64,000 nucleotides of DNA from NCBI RefSeq assembly GCF_007483685.1, contig NZ_VMKN01000001.1, positions 1,476,393 through 1,540,392 on the forward strand, in the 5' to 3' direction. Shown here one piece after another: positions 46,837 through 54,429 of this stretch (position 1 is the first letter of the stretch; the number at the start of each line of letters is the position of its first letter). Both the position numbers and the translations under genes were made by a program. Under the pieces are notes generated by a model. That model worked only from the letters and a program-made list of their open reading frames with translations. It was not told the DNA's origin and made no database searches. Source of the DNA: Litoribacter populi (lineage in GTDB: Bacteria; Bacteroidota; Bacteroidia; Cytophagales; Cyclobacteriaceae).

Positions 46837-48179
46837 AAAAGACCATCCTGACCGCTGCCTTTGCTTTAACCATAGCTTTCTCCGAATCCAATGCCCAGTC
46901 CCACGTAATGAGCCAACGGGAGCAGGCAGAGGTGATTGATCAATGGCTCAACGATAAACTGGACATCACTCTTCCTGAGCTCATGCGACGGGAGGGAATA
47001 GACATGTGGTTTGTTGTAAGTCGCGAATACAATGAGGACCCCGTAATCCGCACCTTGCTGCCGGCCACTTGGCATGCGGCCAGAAGAAGGACTATGTTGC
47101 TCCTATATGACCAAGGTGAGGGGAAGGATATTGAAAAACTTGCTGTGGCCAGGTATGATGTGGGCCGGGCATTCAAAAAAGCCTGGGACCCCGAGGAGAC
47201 CCCCGACCAATGGGAGCAGCTCGCTAGGTTGATTGAAGAGCGTAACCCGTCAAAAATCGGAGTGAATATGGCTGATAACTATGGCCATGCCGATGGACTG
47301 AATGCTACAGAATATAACCTACTGATGGAGTATCTCCCCGAAGACCTGAAAGAAAAGGTGGTGTCTGCGGAAAACCTTGCTGTGGGTTGGCTGGAAACCC
47401 GCACACCTGCTGAAATGGCTACCTACAGGCATATAGTTGGTGTCGCTCACGAGATTATTGCGGAAGGGCTTTCTGAGAAAGTAATTACCCCCGGCGTTAC
47501 CACTACCGATGATGTGGTATGGTGGTATCGGGAAAGGGTCAAGGAATTAAAGTTGGATACTTGGTTTCATCCCACAGTAGACATACAGCGAGCGGAAAGC
47601 GAAAAGACCTTGAAGTCATTTGCCAGCCGGCCGGATGCTGAGGTAATCATGCCGGGAGATTTGCTCCATATGGATTTCGGTATTACCTACTTGAGATTGA
47701 ATACCGATACACAGCAGTTGGCCTATGTATTAAAACCAGGGGAAACGGAAGTTCCGGCTTTCTTGGAAGAAGCCCTTAAAGAAGGTAATAGGTTGCAGGA
47801 TATTTTGACTAGCCAATTTGAAACAGGAAGAAGCGGGAATGAGATTTTGAGACGTAGTTTGGAAATGGCCGAAAAGGAAAACATCAAGGCAACTATCTAT
47901 ACCCATCCCATAGGTTATCATGGCCATGCAGCGGGACCTACTATCGGCATGTGGGACAATCAAGGTGACACGCCTGGTTCTGGAGACTATCCTCTGTATC
48001 CTAATACCGCATTGTCCATAGAGTTGAATGCTGAAGTTTTTGTTAAAGAATGGGGCAAAGACATCCGGGTGATGTTGGAAGAAGAGGCGTTTTTTGACGG
48101 GGAGAAAGTTACTTATATCAATGGAAGACAAACGGAGATTTTGCCTGTTCCCAGACGCTCCACTTACCTCAACCCATAA
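46833..48179 (+). CDS. exported M24-family metallopeptidase (Xaa-Pro aminopeptidase-like)
   Basis: A 448-residue protein with a signal peptide (MKKTILTAAFALTIAFSESN, cleavage before QSH) and a creatinase-like N-terminal domain. The C-terminal 'pita-bread' domain has the metal ligands in order: HMDFGITYLRLNTD (two Asp), HPIGYHGHAAGP (His), LSIELNAE and VMLEEEAFF (two Glu). Substrates are probably X-Pro peptides in the periplasm. It is translationally coupled to the thioesterase gene. Its 3' end overlaps the convergent lysoplasmalogenase-like gene by 16 bases. Confidence 0.9.
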   Translation: MKKTILTAAFALTIAFSESNAQSHVMSQREQAEVIDQWLNDKLDITLPELMRREGIDMWFVVSREYNEDPVIRTLLPATWHAARRRTMLLLYDQGEGKDIEKLAVARYDVGRAFKKAWDPEETPDQWEQLARLIEERNPSKIGVNMADNYGHADGLNATEYNLLMEYLPEDLKEKVVSAENLAVGWLETRTPAEMATYRHIVGVAHEIIAEGLSEKVITPGVTTTDDVVWWYRERVKELKLDTWFHPTVDIQRAESEKTLKSFASRPDAEVIMPGDLLHMDFGITYLRLNTDTQQLAYVLKPGETEVPAFLEEALKEGNRLQDILTSQFETGRSGNEILRRSLEMAEKENIKATIYTHPIGYHGHAAGPTIGMWDNQGDTPGSGDYPLYPNTALSIELNAEVFVKEWGKDIRVMLEEEAFFDGEKVTYINGRQTEILPVPRRSTYLNP

Positions 48180-48901
48180 GAAGGTTCAATTGAAGGGGAA
48201 TGATCTTCTGGTATCTCATCCCGAAATTGGAGGCTCATTCCTTCTATCACAAAGTAATGTCCAAGGCTATATGCTGCGACCAAAACCACTATCCTGATAG
48301 GGTCCTGATAGAATAGCCCCATGCTATGCAGGATATCTACGGTCAAAAATAGGATGGACCCCACCAAGACAGGAACATAGGTCCTGGGCTTTAGGTATTT
48401 TCTTCTCCTGAAGGCAGCCGTCATGGTCAAAGCCAAGAAGATGCTATAAATAAGCACAGGGGTTTTAAAAACACCTAAATGCGGAAAGATCACCAGTAGG
48501 ACAGTAAGGATAATCATGATGAATAAAATTTCCGGAAGGAAAAAAGTATCTTTTTTGAACTTTGGCTTTTGCTGAAAAGATAGGAAAAACATCAGACCAT
48601 AGGCTATATTGGCCACTATGAAACTACAGAGGCCAAGCATCCTAAAAAGAATGATCTCAAAATCCACCATAAAAAATATATCGCCCAAAAACTTGAAGAA
48701 TGTACCTGTGATCAGAATAGGGATGAGAGGATGTTCAAATTTTTTGAACAAAGTAATGAGCGCAAATAAAATTGCTGGAACGATTAGAAGTCGGCTTAGG
48801 TAATGAATAAGGTTGCTCCCACCACCTAGCAGCGCGCTAAATATGGCTACTAGAGTAATAAAAGTGTACCCCAACATAAATGTTCTGTTATTGGCTATCA
48901 T
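48164..48901 (-). CDS. lysoplasmalogenase-like membrane protein (YhhN family)
   Basis: A 245-residue membrane protein with about eight helices. 'FFKFLGDIFFMVDFEIILFR' and 'GLCSFIVANIAYGLMFFLSF' carry the G-D-x-F and F-x-x-A-x-x-x-Y patterns of the YhhN/TMEM86 family, which hydrolyse the vinyl-ether bond of lysoplasmalogens. The start is taken at MIANNRTFML (48901); 48937 is possible but adds residues that look unlike a signal. It is a single gene, convergent with the peptidase. The enzyme name is by family; activity is unproven in this branch. Confidence 0.75.
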   Translation of the reverse strand: MIANNRTFMLGYTFITLVAIFSALLGGGSNLIHYLSRLLIVPAILFALITLFKKFEHPLIPILITGTFFKFLGDIFFMVDFEIILFRMLGLCSFIVANIAYGLMFFLSFQQKPKFKKDTFFLPEILFIMIILTVLLVIFPHLGVFKTPVLIYSIFLALTMTAAFRRRKYLKPRTYVPVLVGSILFLTVDILHSMGLFYQDPIRIVVLVAAYSLGHYFVIEGMSLQFRDEIPEDHSPSIEPSYGLR

Positions 48902-48982
48902 CACCTTGGAGAAAAGACTTTTGCAATAAAGTATCAACTTTCAATAAATAAATTAAAGATATATTATCAAAATGTTTTGCAA

Positions 48983-50161
48983 TTATTTGGCTATCAAATA
49001 TTTTCTCTTGTATGAAAGGGTGAAAAGATAGATAAGCGCAATCAATGCACTAACTGTGCCCAGCAAAAAAACCATCTTAAAGTTGTCTGCTTGGTTAGCG
49101 TAAAGCCAGCCGGAAAACAATGCCCCTACGCCAATTCCCGCCTCAAGAGCGATGTACATGGTGGCCAACGCCCTGCCTCTATAGGCATCCAAAGATAGGT
49201 CAATAGTCCAAGCGGTGACTGTGGGTGAGTTCATTCCCACCGAGCAACCGAAAAGCACTCCGCCGATCATGAGCGTCAGTTTGCTATCCGCATAGGCTAT
49301 AATTAACATAGATAGTGCCATAATGAAAGTAGCCATCTTGATGACTGGAATCCGTCCATATCTATCTGAAGTCTTGCCGGCTATTATTCTAATTGCCAGT
49401 GAGGAAAGGGTGAAGACTGCAAAAAACAACCCTTTGTTTTTTATGCCCAAGTGCTCGGAGTAATCAGGAATTATGGTCAGAATTATACCGAAGGAAAAAA
49501 CAGTGAAGAACAAAACTACTGCTGGGTCCACCACACGTTTCTCGATAATCTCGTGCCTTTGGAGGGTGAAGTGACTTCTGTTAAGCTTCTCTTTGTCGGT
49601 TACAGTTTCTTTTAACCTGAAAAGAATAACAACAGACAAAAGTGCTATGATTGCGGATAGATAGAAAAGAGGGGTCAAACCATATATAGCTGCAATATAA
49701 CCACCCAAAGCTGGTCCAGCGGCCATTCCTAGCGAACTAAACAATGACTGCATCCCCATAGCTTCCCCTCTCCGCTGAAAAGGGACAATATCAGCTACAT
49801 ATGCTGATGTCCCTGTTGGAGTAAAACCTGTTGAAAATCCATGAATAAACCTTAAAAACAGAAATCCCCCGATCGTAGTCATGACCGGATACAGTAAGCT
49901 TACCCCAAAGCAGATCAACGCTCCAAAAACCATCACCGGAATCCTTCCAATCTTGTCAGCAAGTTTTCCACTGAAAGGTCTAGAAAGCCCAGCCGTCAAA
50001 GTAAACAAAGAAATAATCAACCCCTTGTAATCCTCCCCGCCTAATGAAGTCAGGTAGGAAGGCAATTCGGGTACTATCATGTTGAAACTCGCAAAGAACA
50101 GGAATGAACTTATGCAAAGCAACATGAAGTCTAAAGTGAAGAAAGAAGGCCGAAATTTCAT
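48983..50161 (-). CDS. MFS transporter
   Basis: A 392-residue major facilitator with 12 helices. The family signature 'GKLADKIGRIPVMVFG' follows helix 2, and 'RGEAMGMQSLFSSLGMAAGPALGGY' (read as halves) follows helix 4, the pattern of drug-efflux MFS proteins. A second DRYGRIP copy lies in the second half. Substrate unknown. The ATG at 50161 is chosen over a TTG at 50173. A stem-loop lies 18 bases upstream of it, between prfB and this gene. Confidence 0.9.
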   Translation of the reverse strand: MKFRPSFFTLDFMLLCISSFLFFASFNMIVPELPSYLTSLGGEDYKGLIISLFTLTAGLSRPFSGKLADKIGRIPVMVFGALICFGVSLLYPVMTTIGGFLFLRFIHGFSTGFTPTGTSAYVADIVPFQRRGEAMGMQSLFSSLGMAAGPALGGYIAAIYGLTPLFYLSAIIALLSVVILFRLKETVTDKEKLNRSHFTLQRHEIIEKRVVDPAVVLFFTVFSFGIILTIIPDYSEHLGIKNKGLFFAVFTLSSLAIRIIAGKTSDRYGRIPVIKMATFIMALSMLIIAYADSKLTLMIGGVLFGCSVGMNSPTVTAWTIDLSLDAYRGRALATMYIALEAGIGVGALFSGWLYANQADNFKMVFLLGTVSALIALIYLFTLSYKRKYLIAK

Positions 50162-50178
50162 GTTTTGGTTCAATGATC

Positions 50179-50205
50179 AAAGGCACCGCTTTCTGCAGTG
50201 CCTTT
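50179..50205 (-). terminator. hairpin between prfB and the MFS gene
   Basis: AAAGGCAC (50179-50186) and GTGCCTTT (50198-50205) form an 8-bp stem. There is no strong T-run on the minus strand, so it could be a terminator of prfB or a 5' structure of the MFS transcript. Confidence 0.45.
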
Positions 50206-50231
50206 AATCTTATCTTAGGGATTGACGATTT

Positions 50232-51333
50232 TTAATCCTGTTTTGATTCTTCTTCACTTTGGGCAAGTAAGTATGCCTTGATGAATTCATTGAGGCCCCC
50301 ATCTAGTACGGATTGTACATCGGATGTTTCGTGACCTGTCCGGGCATCTTTGATGAGTTTATAAGGATGCAGTACATAGTTACGGATTTGAGAGCCGAAG
50401 TCGATTCGCATCTTTCCTGATTCCACCTTGGCTCTTTCGGCATTCCGCTTTTCCATTTCCATTTGGTAAAGCCTGGACTTAAGCATCTGCATGGCTTTTT
50501 CTCTGTTGGCCAACTGAGAACGCTCAATTTGACATACTACCACAATACCAGTGGGCTTGTGAGTCAATTGTACCTTGGTTTCCACCTTGTTTACATTCTG
50601 TCCACCCGCACCACCTGAGCGGGAAGTATGAAGCTCTATATCGGAAGGATTGATTTCAATCTCAATGGTATCATCCACCACCGGATAAGCGTATACTGAT
50701 GCAAAAGATGTGTGTCTTCGTCCGCCACTATCAAAAGGTGATATCCTCACCAAGCGGTGTACGCCAATCTCAGATTTTAGAAACCCATAAGCCAAAGGGC
50801 CGTCAAACTCCAAAGTCACCGACTTGATACCTGCAACTTCACCTTCTTGAAGGTCTACTTCACGGACTTTGTAGCCATTTTTCTCTCCCCACATGATGTA
50901 CATCCTCATAAGGATGGAGGCCCAGTCATTACTTTCTGTACCGCCTGCACCTGGGTTGATTTCCAACATAGCGCTCAGTTGGTCTTCCTCGCTACTGAGC
51001 ATCTTTTTCAATTCCAGATCCTCTACATCAGAAAGAGCTTTTGTATAATCAGCTTTAAGCTCCTCCTCACCGACATCGCCGGCATTATAAAATTCATAGA
51101 GAACTTCCAGATCCTGTACCTGGGTGTCTACTTTTTCATAGGCAGAAGTCCAAGCCTTTCTTGCTTGGATTACTTTCATTGTTTTTTCGGCTTCTTCCGG
51201 ATCGTTCCAGAAGTCCGGTTGGGCGGAAACCGCCTCTAGGTCTTCGATTTCTACTTTCTTACGATCGTAGTCAAAGATACCTCCTCAAGGCCGTAACACG
51301 CGCCTTCAGGTCTTTCAACCCGTCTGATGTCAT
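50232..51333 (-). CDS. prfB: peptide chain release factor 2 with programmed +1 frameshift
   Basis: RF2 reads UGA and UAA stop codons and releases the peptide at the ribosome. The gene is in two frames. Codons 1-20 start at ATG 51333 and end LRRYL, followed by an in-frame TGA (51271-51273). The internal Shine-Dalgarno AGGAGG sits three bases before CTT, and the site reads AGGAGG-TAT-CTT-TGA-C, the canonical slip site. After the +1 shift the protein continues D-Y-D-R-K-K-V to the stop at 50232. The downstream frame carries the GGQ motif in [17 protein letters not shown] and the tripeptide anticodon region '[13 protein letters not shown]'. It is about 367 residues in total. RF2 thereby autoregulates through its own TGA. 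Confidence 0.97.
51270..51286 (-). promoter_or_regulatory. prfB programmed frameshift element
   Basis: On the minus strand AGGAGG (51281-51286) precedes TATCTTTGAC. The slip codon is CTT (51274-51276) and the stop TGA (51271-51273). The +1 frame joins exactly to the downstream RF2 frame. Confidence 0.97.
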
Positions 51334-51398
51334 AATAAATTCGTTTAATTTTGAGGGTGCAAATTTCGAAATTTAAAACCGTTTTACCTAATGGCTAT

Positions 51399-51911
51399 TC
51401 AATCTATTTGGTCTTCCGGTTCCTGCCTTATAAGCTGTATCCGGTTGCGCCCCCGATTTCTAAAATATTTATATTTTGTCAAGGATATGATCCCACTTGT
51501 AGCAAAAAGCGCTCCTGACAATATCAATCCGCCTGTGCTATAACTCAACCGCCCTTCATGATAAAGACTGTTGATAGTCTCTGCAGTGAGCCAAAGGGCT
51601 CCTGCCCCGGCGGTTAGCGTGGAGAGATTCCGAATGGTCTGATTTCTTTCGTCTTTGTGCCTGATATCCACCACGGCGATCTGCTCTGGTTTTAAGACAT
51701 TTTCCCGCATGACGATGATGTCCTGCTGGATCTCCGTTATTACATCGGTATAGAAAAAATCGGCATCTGTCTGTCTATATGTTATTTCTTCCCCAACCTC
51801 ATAGATGATTCTTGTTTTCTTATTGCCTCCTCTCTGCAAGAGCAGCAAATGCTGAGCAAAGGTAGCCTCCAGGCAAAAAAAACATACCAATGTAAATAAC
51901 AATGCTTTCAT
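51399..51911 (-). CDS. exported hypothetical protein with two membrane segments
   Basis: A 170-residue protein with a signal peptide (MKALLFTLVCFFCLEATFAQ). The N-terminal soluble part (LLLQRGGNKKTRIIYEVGEE) is followed by two hydrophobic segments (about 97-113 and 125-145) and a basic tail. I do not recognise the family; similar small exported proteins are common in this group as far as I know. It lies between prfB and ilvE with its own short gaps and no operon evidence. Confidence 0.65.
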   Translation of the reverse strand: MKALLFTLVCFFCLEATFAQHLLLLQRGGNKKTRIIYEVGEEITYRQTDADFFYTDVITEIQQDIIVMRENVLKPEQIAVVDIRHKDERNQTIRNLSTLTAGAGALWLTAETINSLYHEGRLSYSTGGLILSGALFATSGIISLTKYKYFRNRGRNRIQLIRQEPEDQID

Positions 51912-51940
51912 ATATTCAAATGGAAATGAGGTTTCTGAAT

Positions 51941-51971
51941 AAAAAGAGCAACACCTTATTGGATGTTGCTC
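51941..51971 (-). terminator. terminator of ilvE and its upstream operon
   Basis: On the minus strand AGAGCAAC (51964-51971) pairs with GTTGCTCT (51945-51952) and is followed by TTTTT. It lies 6 bases after the ilvE stop. Confidence 0.85.
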
Positions 51972-51977
51972 TCTATT

Positions 51978-53045
51978 TTAAAGTTTTGCTATCCAGCCGT
52001 AGGGGTCTTCTTTTTTACCATACTTAATGGCGTCAAGTTCCTCCAATACTCTGTAGCTGAAGGCATCGCTGGGTTTTTCCGGGAGGGTATAGTCTTTTCC
52101 GTTTACACAAATTAAGGAGATGTGAGCGATGGTAGCTGCCGTACCAGTACCAAAAGCCTCTACCACAGTGCCTTGTTCCAAGGCTTCCTCCAATTCGGCA
52201 ACTCTAAGGAATCTTTCTTCCACATCTAGTCCCATCTCTTTGGCCAAAATCAGGACGCTTTCGCGCGTGATTCCCGCCAAAATGGTACTTGTTGTCAAAG
52301 GAGCTGTGATAAGTGAATTGTTGATCAGGAACATGATATTCATCGTGCCGCTTTCCTCAATTAATTGATGGGATTTGGCGTCAGTCCAAAGGAGTTGGTC
52401 GTAGCCTTCCTTCTGAGCTAGTAGGGCGGGGTACAGCGACCCAGCATAGTTGCCGGCAGCTTTTGCATAGCCGGTTCCACCTTCCGCCGCACGGCTATAC
52501 TCTGTTTCTACTTTAACTTTTACAGGTTTGGCGTAGTAATGGCCAACCGGACAGGTGAAGATGATGAATTTATAATTGCTTGATGGTCTGATACCCAAAT
52601 AATCGTCTGTAGCAAAAACAAATGGTCGGATGTAGAGTGAATAACCGTCTTTGTTTGGGATCCAGGCATTGTCCACCTCCAAAAGCTTTTTCAATCCATC
52701 CATGAAGACCTCCTCCGGAACTTCTGGTATGCACATTCTTTGGGCGGACACATTCAACCTTTTTTGGTTTTCCTCTGGTCTGAAAATAAGTGTTTCTCCC
52801 TCCTTGTTTTTGTAGGCCTTCATTCCTTCAAATACAGATTGCCCATAATGTAGGGTAGAGTTGGCCGGATTGAGGGTTAGGGGAGCATATGGCTCAATTC
52901 TAAAGTCGCCCCATTCTCCATCTTTGTAATCGGCCACAAACATGTGGTCACTGATGGTTTGGCCAAACTGAAGATTGTCAAAATCAGTTTGGTCAAGTTT
53001 TGAATTGGCGGTCTGGTTAATTTGGATTTCTATGGTAGTGTTCAT
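51978..53045 (-). CDS. ilvE: branched-chain amino acid aminotransferase
   Basis: A 355-residue fold-type IV PLP transaminase (BCAT type II), converting branched-chain 2-oxoacids to Leu, Ile and Val with glutamate, and the reverse. 'LHYGQSVFEGMKAYKNKEG' binds substrate near the N-terminus. The PLP lysine is in GGTGYAKAAGNYAGSLYPAL. 'EESGTMNIMFLIN' and 'TSTILAGITRESVL' are the cofactor-phosphate loops. The gene follows the cobalamin adenosyltransferase gene by 4 bases and ends at a terminator. Confidence 0.94.
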   Translation of the reverse strand: MNTTIEIQINQTANSKLDQTDFDNLQFGQTISDHMFVADYKDGEWGDFRIEPYAPLTLNPANSTLHYGQSVFEGMKAYKNKEGETLIFRPEENQKRLNVSAQRMCIPEVPEEVFMDGLKKLLEVDNAWIPNKDGYSLYIRPFVFATDDYLGIRPSSNYKFIIFTCPVGHYYAKPVKVKVETEYSRAAEGGTGYAKAAGNYAGSLYPALLAQKEGYDQLLWTDAKSHQLIEESGTMNIMFLINNSLITAPLTTSTILAGITRESVLILAKEMGLDVEERFLRVAELEEALEQGTVVEAFGTGTAATIAHISLICVNGKDYTLPEKPSDAFSYRVLEELDAIKYGKKEDPYGWIAKL

Positions 53046-53049
53046 GTTA

Positions 53050-53598
53050 TTATTTTCTTGGTTCCCAGAGAACCTCGTTAATATTCAATTCTTTGGCCAT
53101 GAGCCTCCCTAATACAAATAGATAATCGGAAAGGCGGTTAATATAAGTGGCAATCAACTCGTCCACATGCTCAGATTCATTGAGTAAAATGACGCATCTT
53201 TCCGTTCTTCTGCATACCGTCCTTGCCAAATGACAAAAAGAAACAGCTTGGTGGCCACCCGGCAATACAAAGTTTTTTAGTGGTTCCAGATGGCTTTCCA
53301 TTTCATCGATGGCCTTTTCCAACAATTCTACATCTTCTTCACGGATATCAGGTCTCTTTACATTTTCTTTGCCTGGGGCTGTGGCCAAGGCCGCTCCGAT
53401 AGTAAAAAGCCTATCCTGTATATCCTTCAAAAAATCACCCCTTTTAGAGTTGACTTCCTGATCTTTCAGCAACCCTATACATGAATTAAGTTCATCTACA
53501 GTCCCGTAAGCATCAATTCGCAAGTGGGCTTTGGACACACGGGTTCCTCCCAGTAGAGAGGTAGTACCTTTGTCTCCTGATTTGGTGTATATTTTCAT
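53050..53598 (-). CDS. cob(I)yrinic acid a,c-diamide adenosyltransferase (PduO type)
   Basis: A 182-residue ATP:cob(I)alamin adenosyltransferase that makes coenzyme B12. The N-terminus MKIYTKSGDKGTTSLLGGT is the PduO-family ATP-binding loop, followed by 'RIDAYGTVDELNSCIGLL'. The C-terminal 'LARTVCRRTERCVILLNES' and 'YINRLSDYLFVLGR' are further signatures. Coenzyme B12 is needed for methylmalonyl-CoA mutase, which fits the presence of mce at 18685. It lies in an operon with the upstream ATPase and downstream ilvE. Confidence 0.93.
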   Translation of the reverse strand: MKIYTKSGDKGTTSLLGGTRVSKAHLRIDAYGTVDELNSCIGLLKDQEVNSKRGDFLKDIQDRLFTIGAALATAPGKENVKRPDIREEDVELLEKAIDEMESHLEPLKNFVLPGGHQAVSFCHLARTVCRRTERCVILLNESEHVDELIATYINRLSDYLFVLGRLMAKELNINEVLWEPRK

Positions 53599-53623
53599 GG
53601 AAAAAATGAAAGTTGGTTAATTG

Positions 53624-54355
53624 TTAACCCAAATTATGGGCTTCCTGTTTTACTATGGCTCTTGATGGTGTTTGATTTATGGTGTCAGACTCCACCAGGC
53701 CATCCCTTAGTCTCACTATTCGGTGCGCATAATGTGCGATGTCGTCTTCGTGGGTTACCATGATGATGGTGTTGCCCTTGGAGTGTAATTCCTCAAAAAG
53801 ACCCATGATGTCATAGGAGGTTTTGGAGTCCAAGTTACCGGTAGGTTCATCGGCAAGGATGATACTTGGATCATTGACTAGTGCTCTTGCGATAGCTACC
53901 CTTTGTCGCTGCCCCCCTGAAAGTTCGTTAGGTTTATGGCTCACCCTGTCGGCAAGTCCTACACTTTTGAGGGCCATGTATGCCTTGTCATGTCGGTCAG
54001 ATTTGCCATATCCAGCATATATTAGTGGCAGGGCCACGTTTTCAAGACAGGATGCTCGAGGCAAAAGGTTGAAGGTTTGGAAAACAAACCCAATTTCCCG
54101 GTTTCTAATTTCGGCTAGCTCGTTTTCGGTCATGTCACTTACATCCTTGTTGTTAAGGATATAAGAACCGGCCGTTGGAGTATCCAGGCAGCCTATGATA
54201 TTCATCAAAGTGGACTTTCCGGAACCTGATGGGCCCATAAATGCCACATATTCTCCTCTGTCGACCGTGATGGAAATAGATTTTAACGCATGCACCTCTT
54301 CGGCGCCCATTCTATAAACCTTCTGAATGTCACTGGTTTCGATTACTTTTCCCAT
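53624..54355 (-). CDS. ABC transporter ATPase of the LolD/MacB type
   Basis: A 243-residue ATP-binding subunit. Walker A is GPSGSGKST (41-49), the signature is [15 protein letters not shown], and Walker B is [16 protein letters not shown]. The strong match to the LolD/MacB/FtsE branch suggests lipoprotein release, macrolide or peptide export, or mechanotransmission. No permease (MacB-like or LolC/E-like) is adjacent, so the partner must be encoded elsewhere. Likely first gene of the operon with the adenosyltransferase and ilvE. Confidence 0.9.
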   Translation of the reverse strand: MGKVIETSDIQKVYRMGAEEVHALKSISITVDRGEYVAFMGPSGSGKSTLMNIIGCLDTPTAGSYILNNKDVSDMTENELAEIRNREIGFVFQTFNLLPRASCLENVALPLIYAGYGKSDRHDKAYMALKSVGLADRVSHKPNELSGGQRQRVAIARALVNDPSIILADEPTGNLDSKTSYDIMGLFEELHSKGNTIIMVTHEDDIAHYAHRIVRLRDGLVESDTINQTPSRAIVKQEAHNLG

Positions 54356-54429
54356 CGTGTAAAATTATTTTAGGATTTCAATATACGGTTTTCAAAGGAT
54401 TTTTATGGTATCATCTACGACAAACGGTA

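Noticed and set aside
50232-51333. prfB as a frameshifted pseudogene
   Set aside because: The frame break matches the canonical programmed +1 site (AGGAGG, CTT TGA C), so it is a functional gene.
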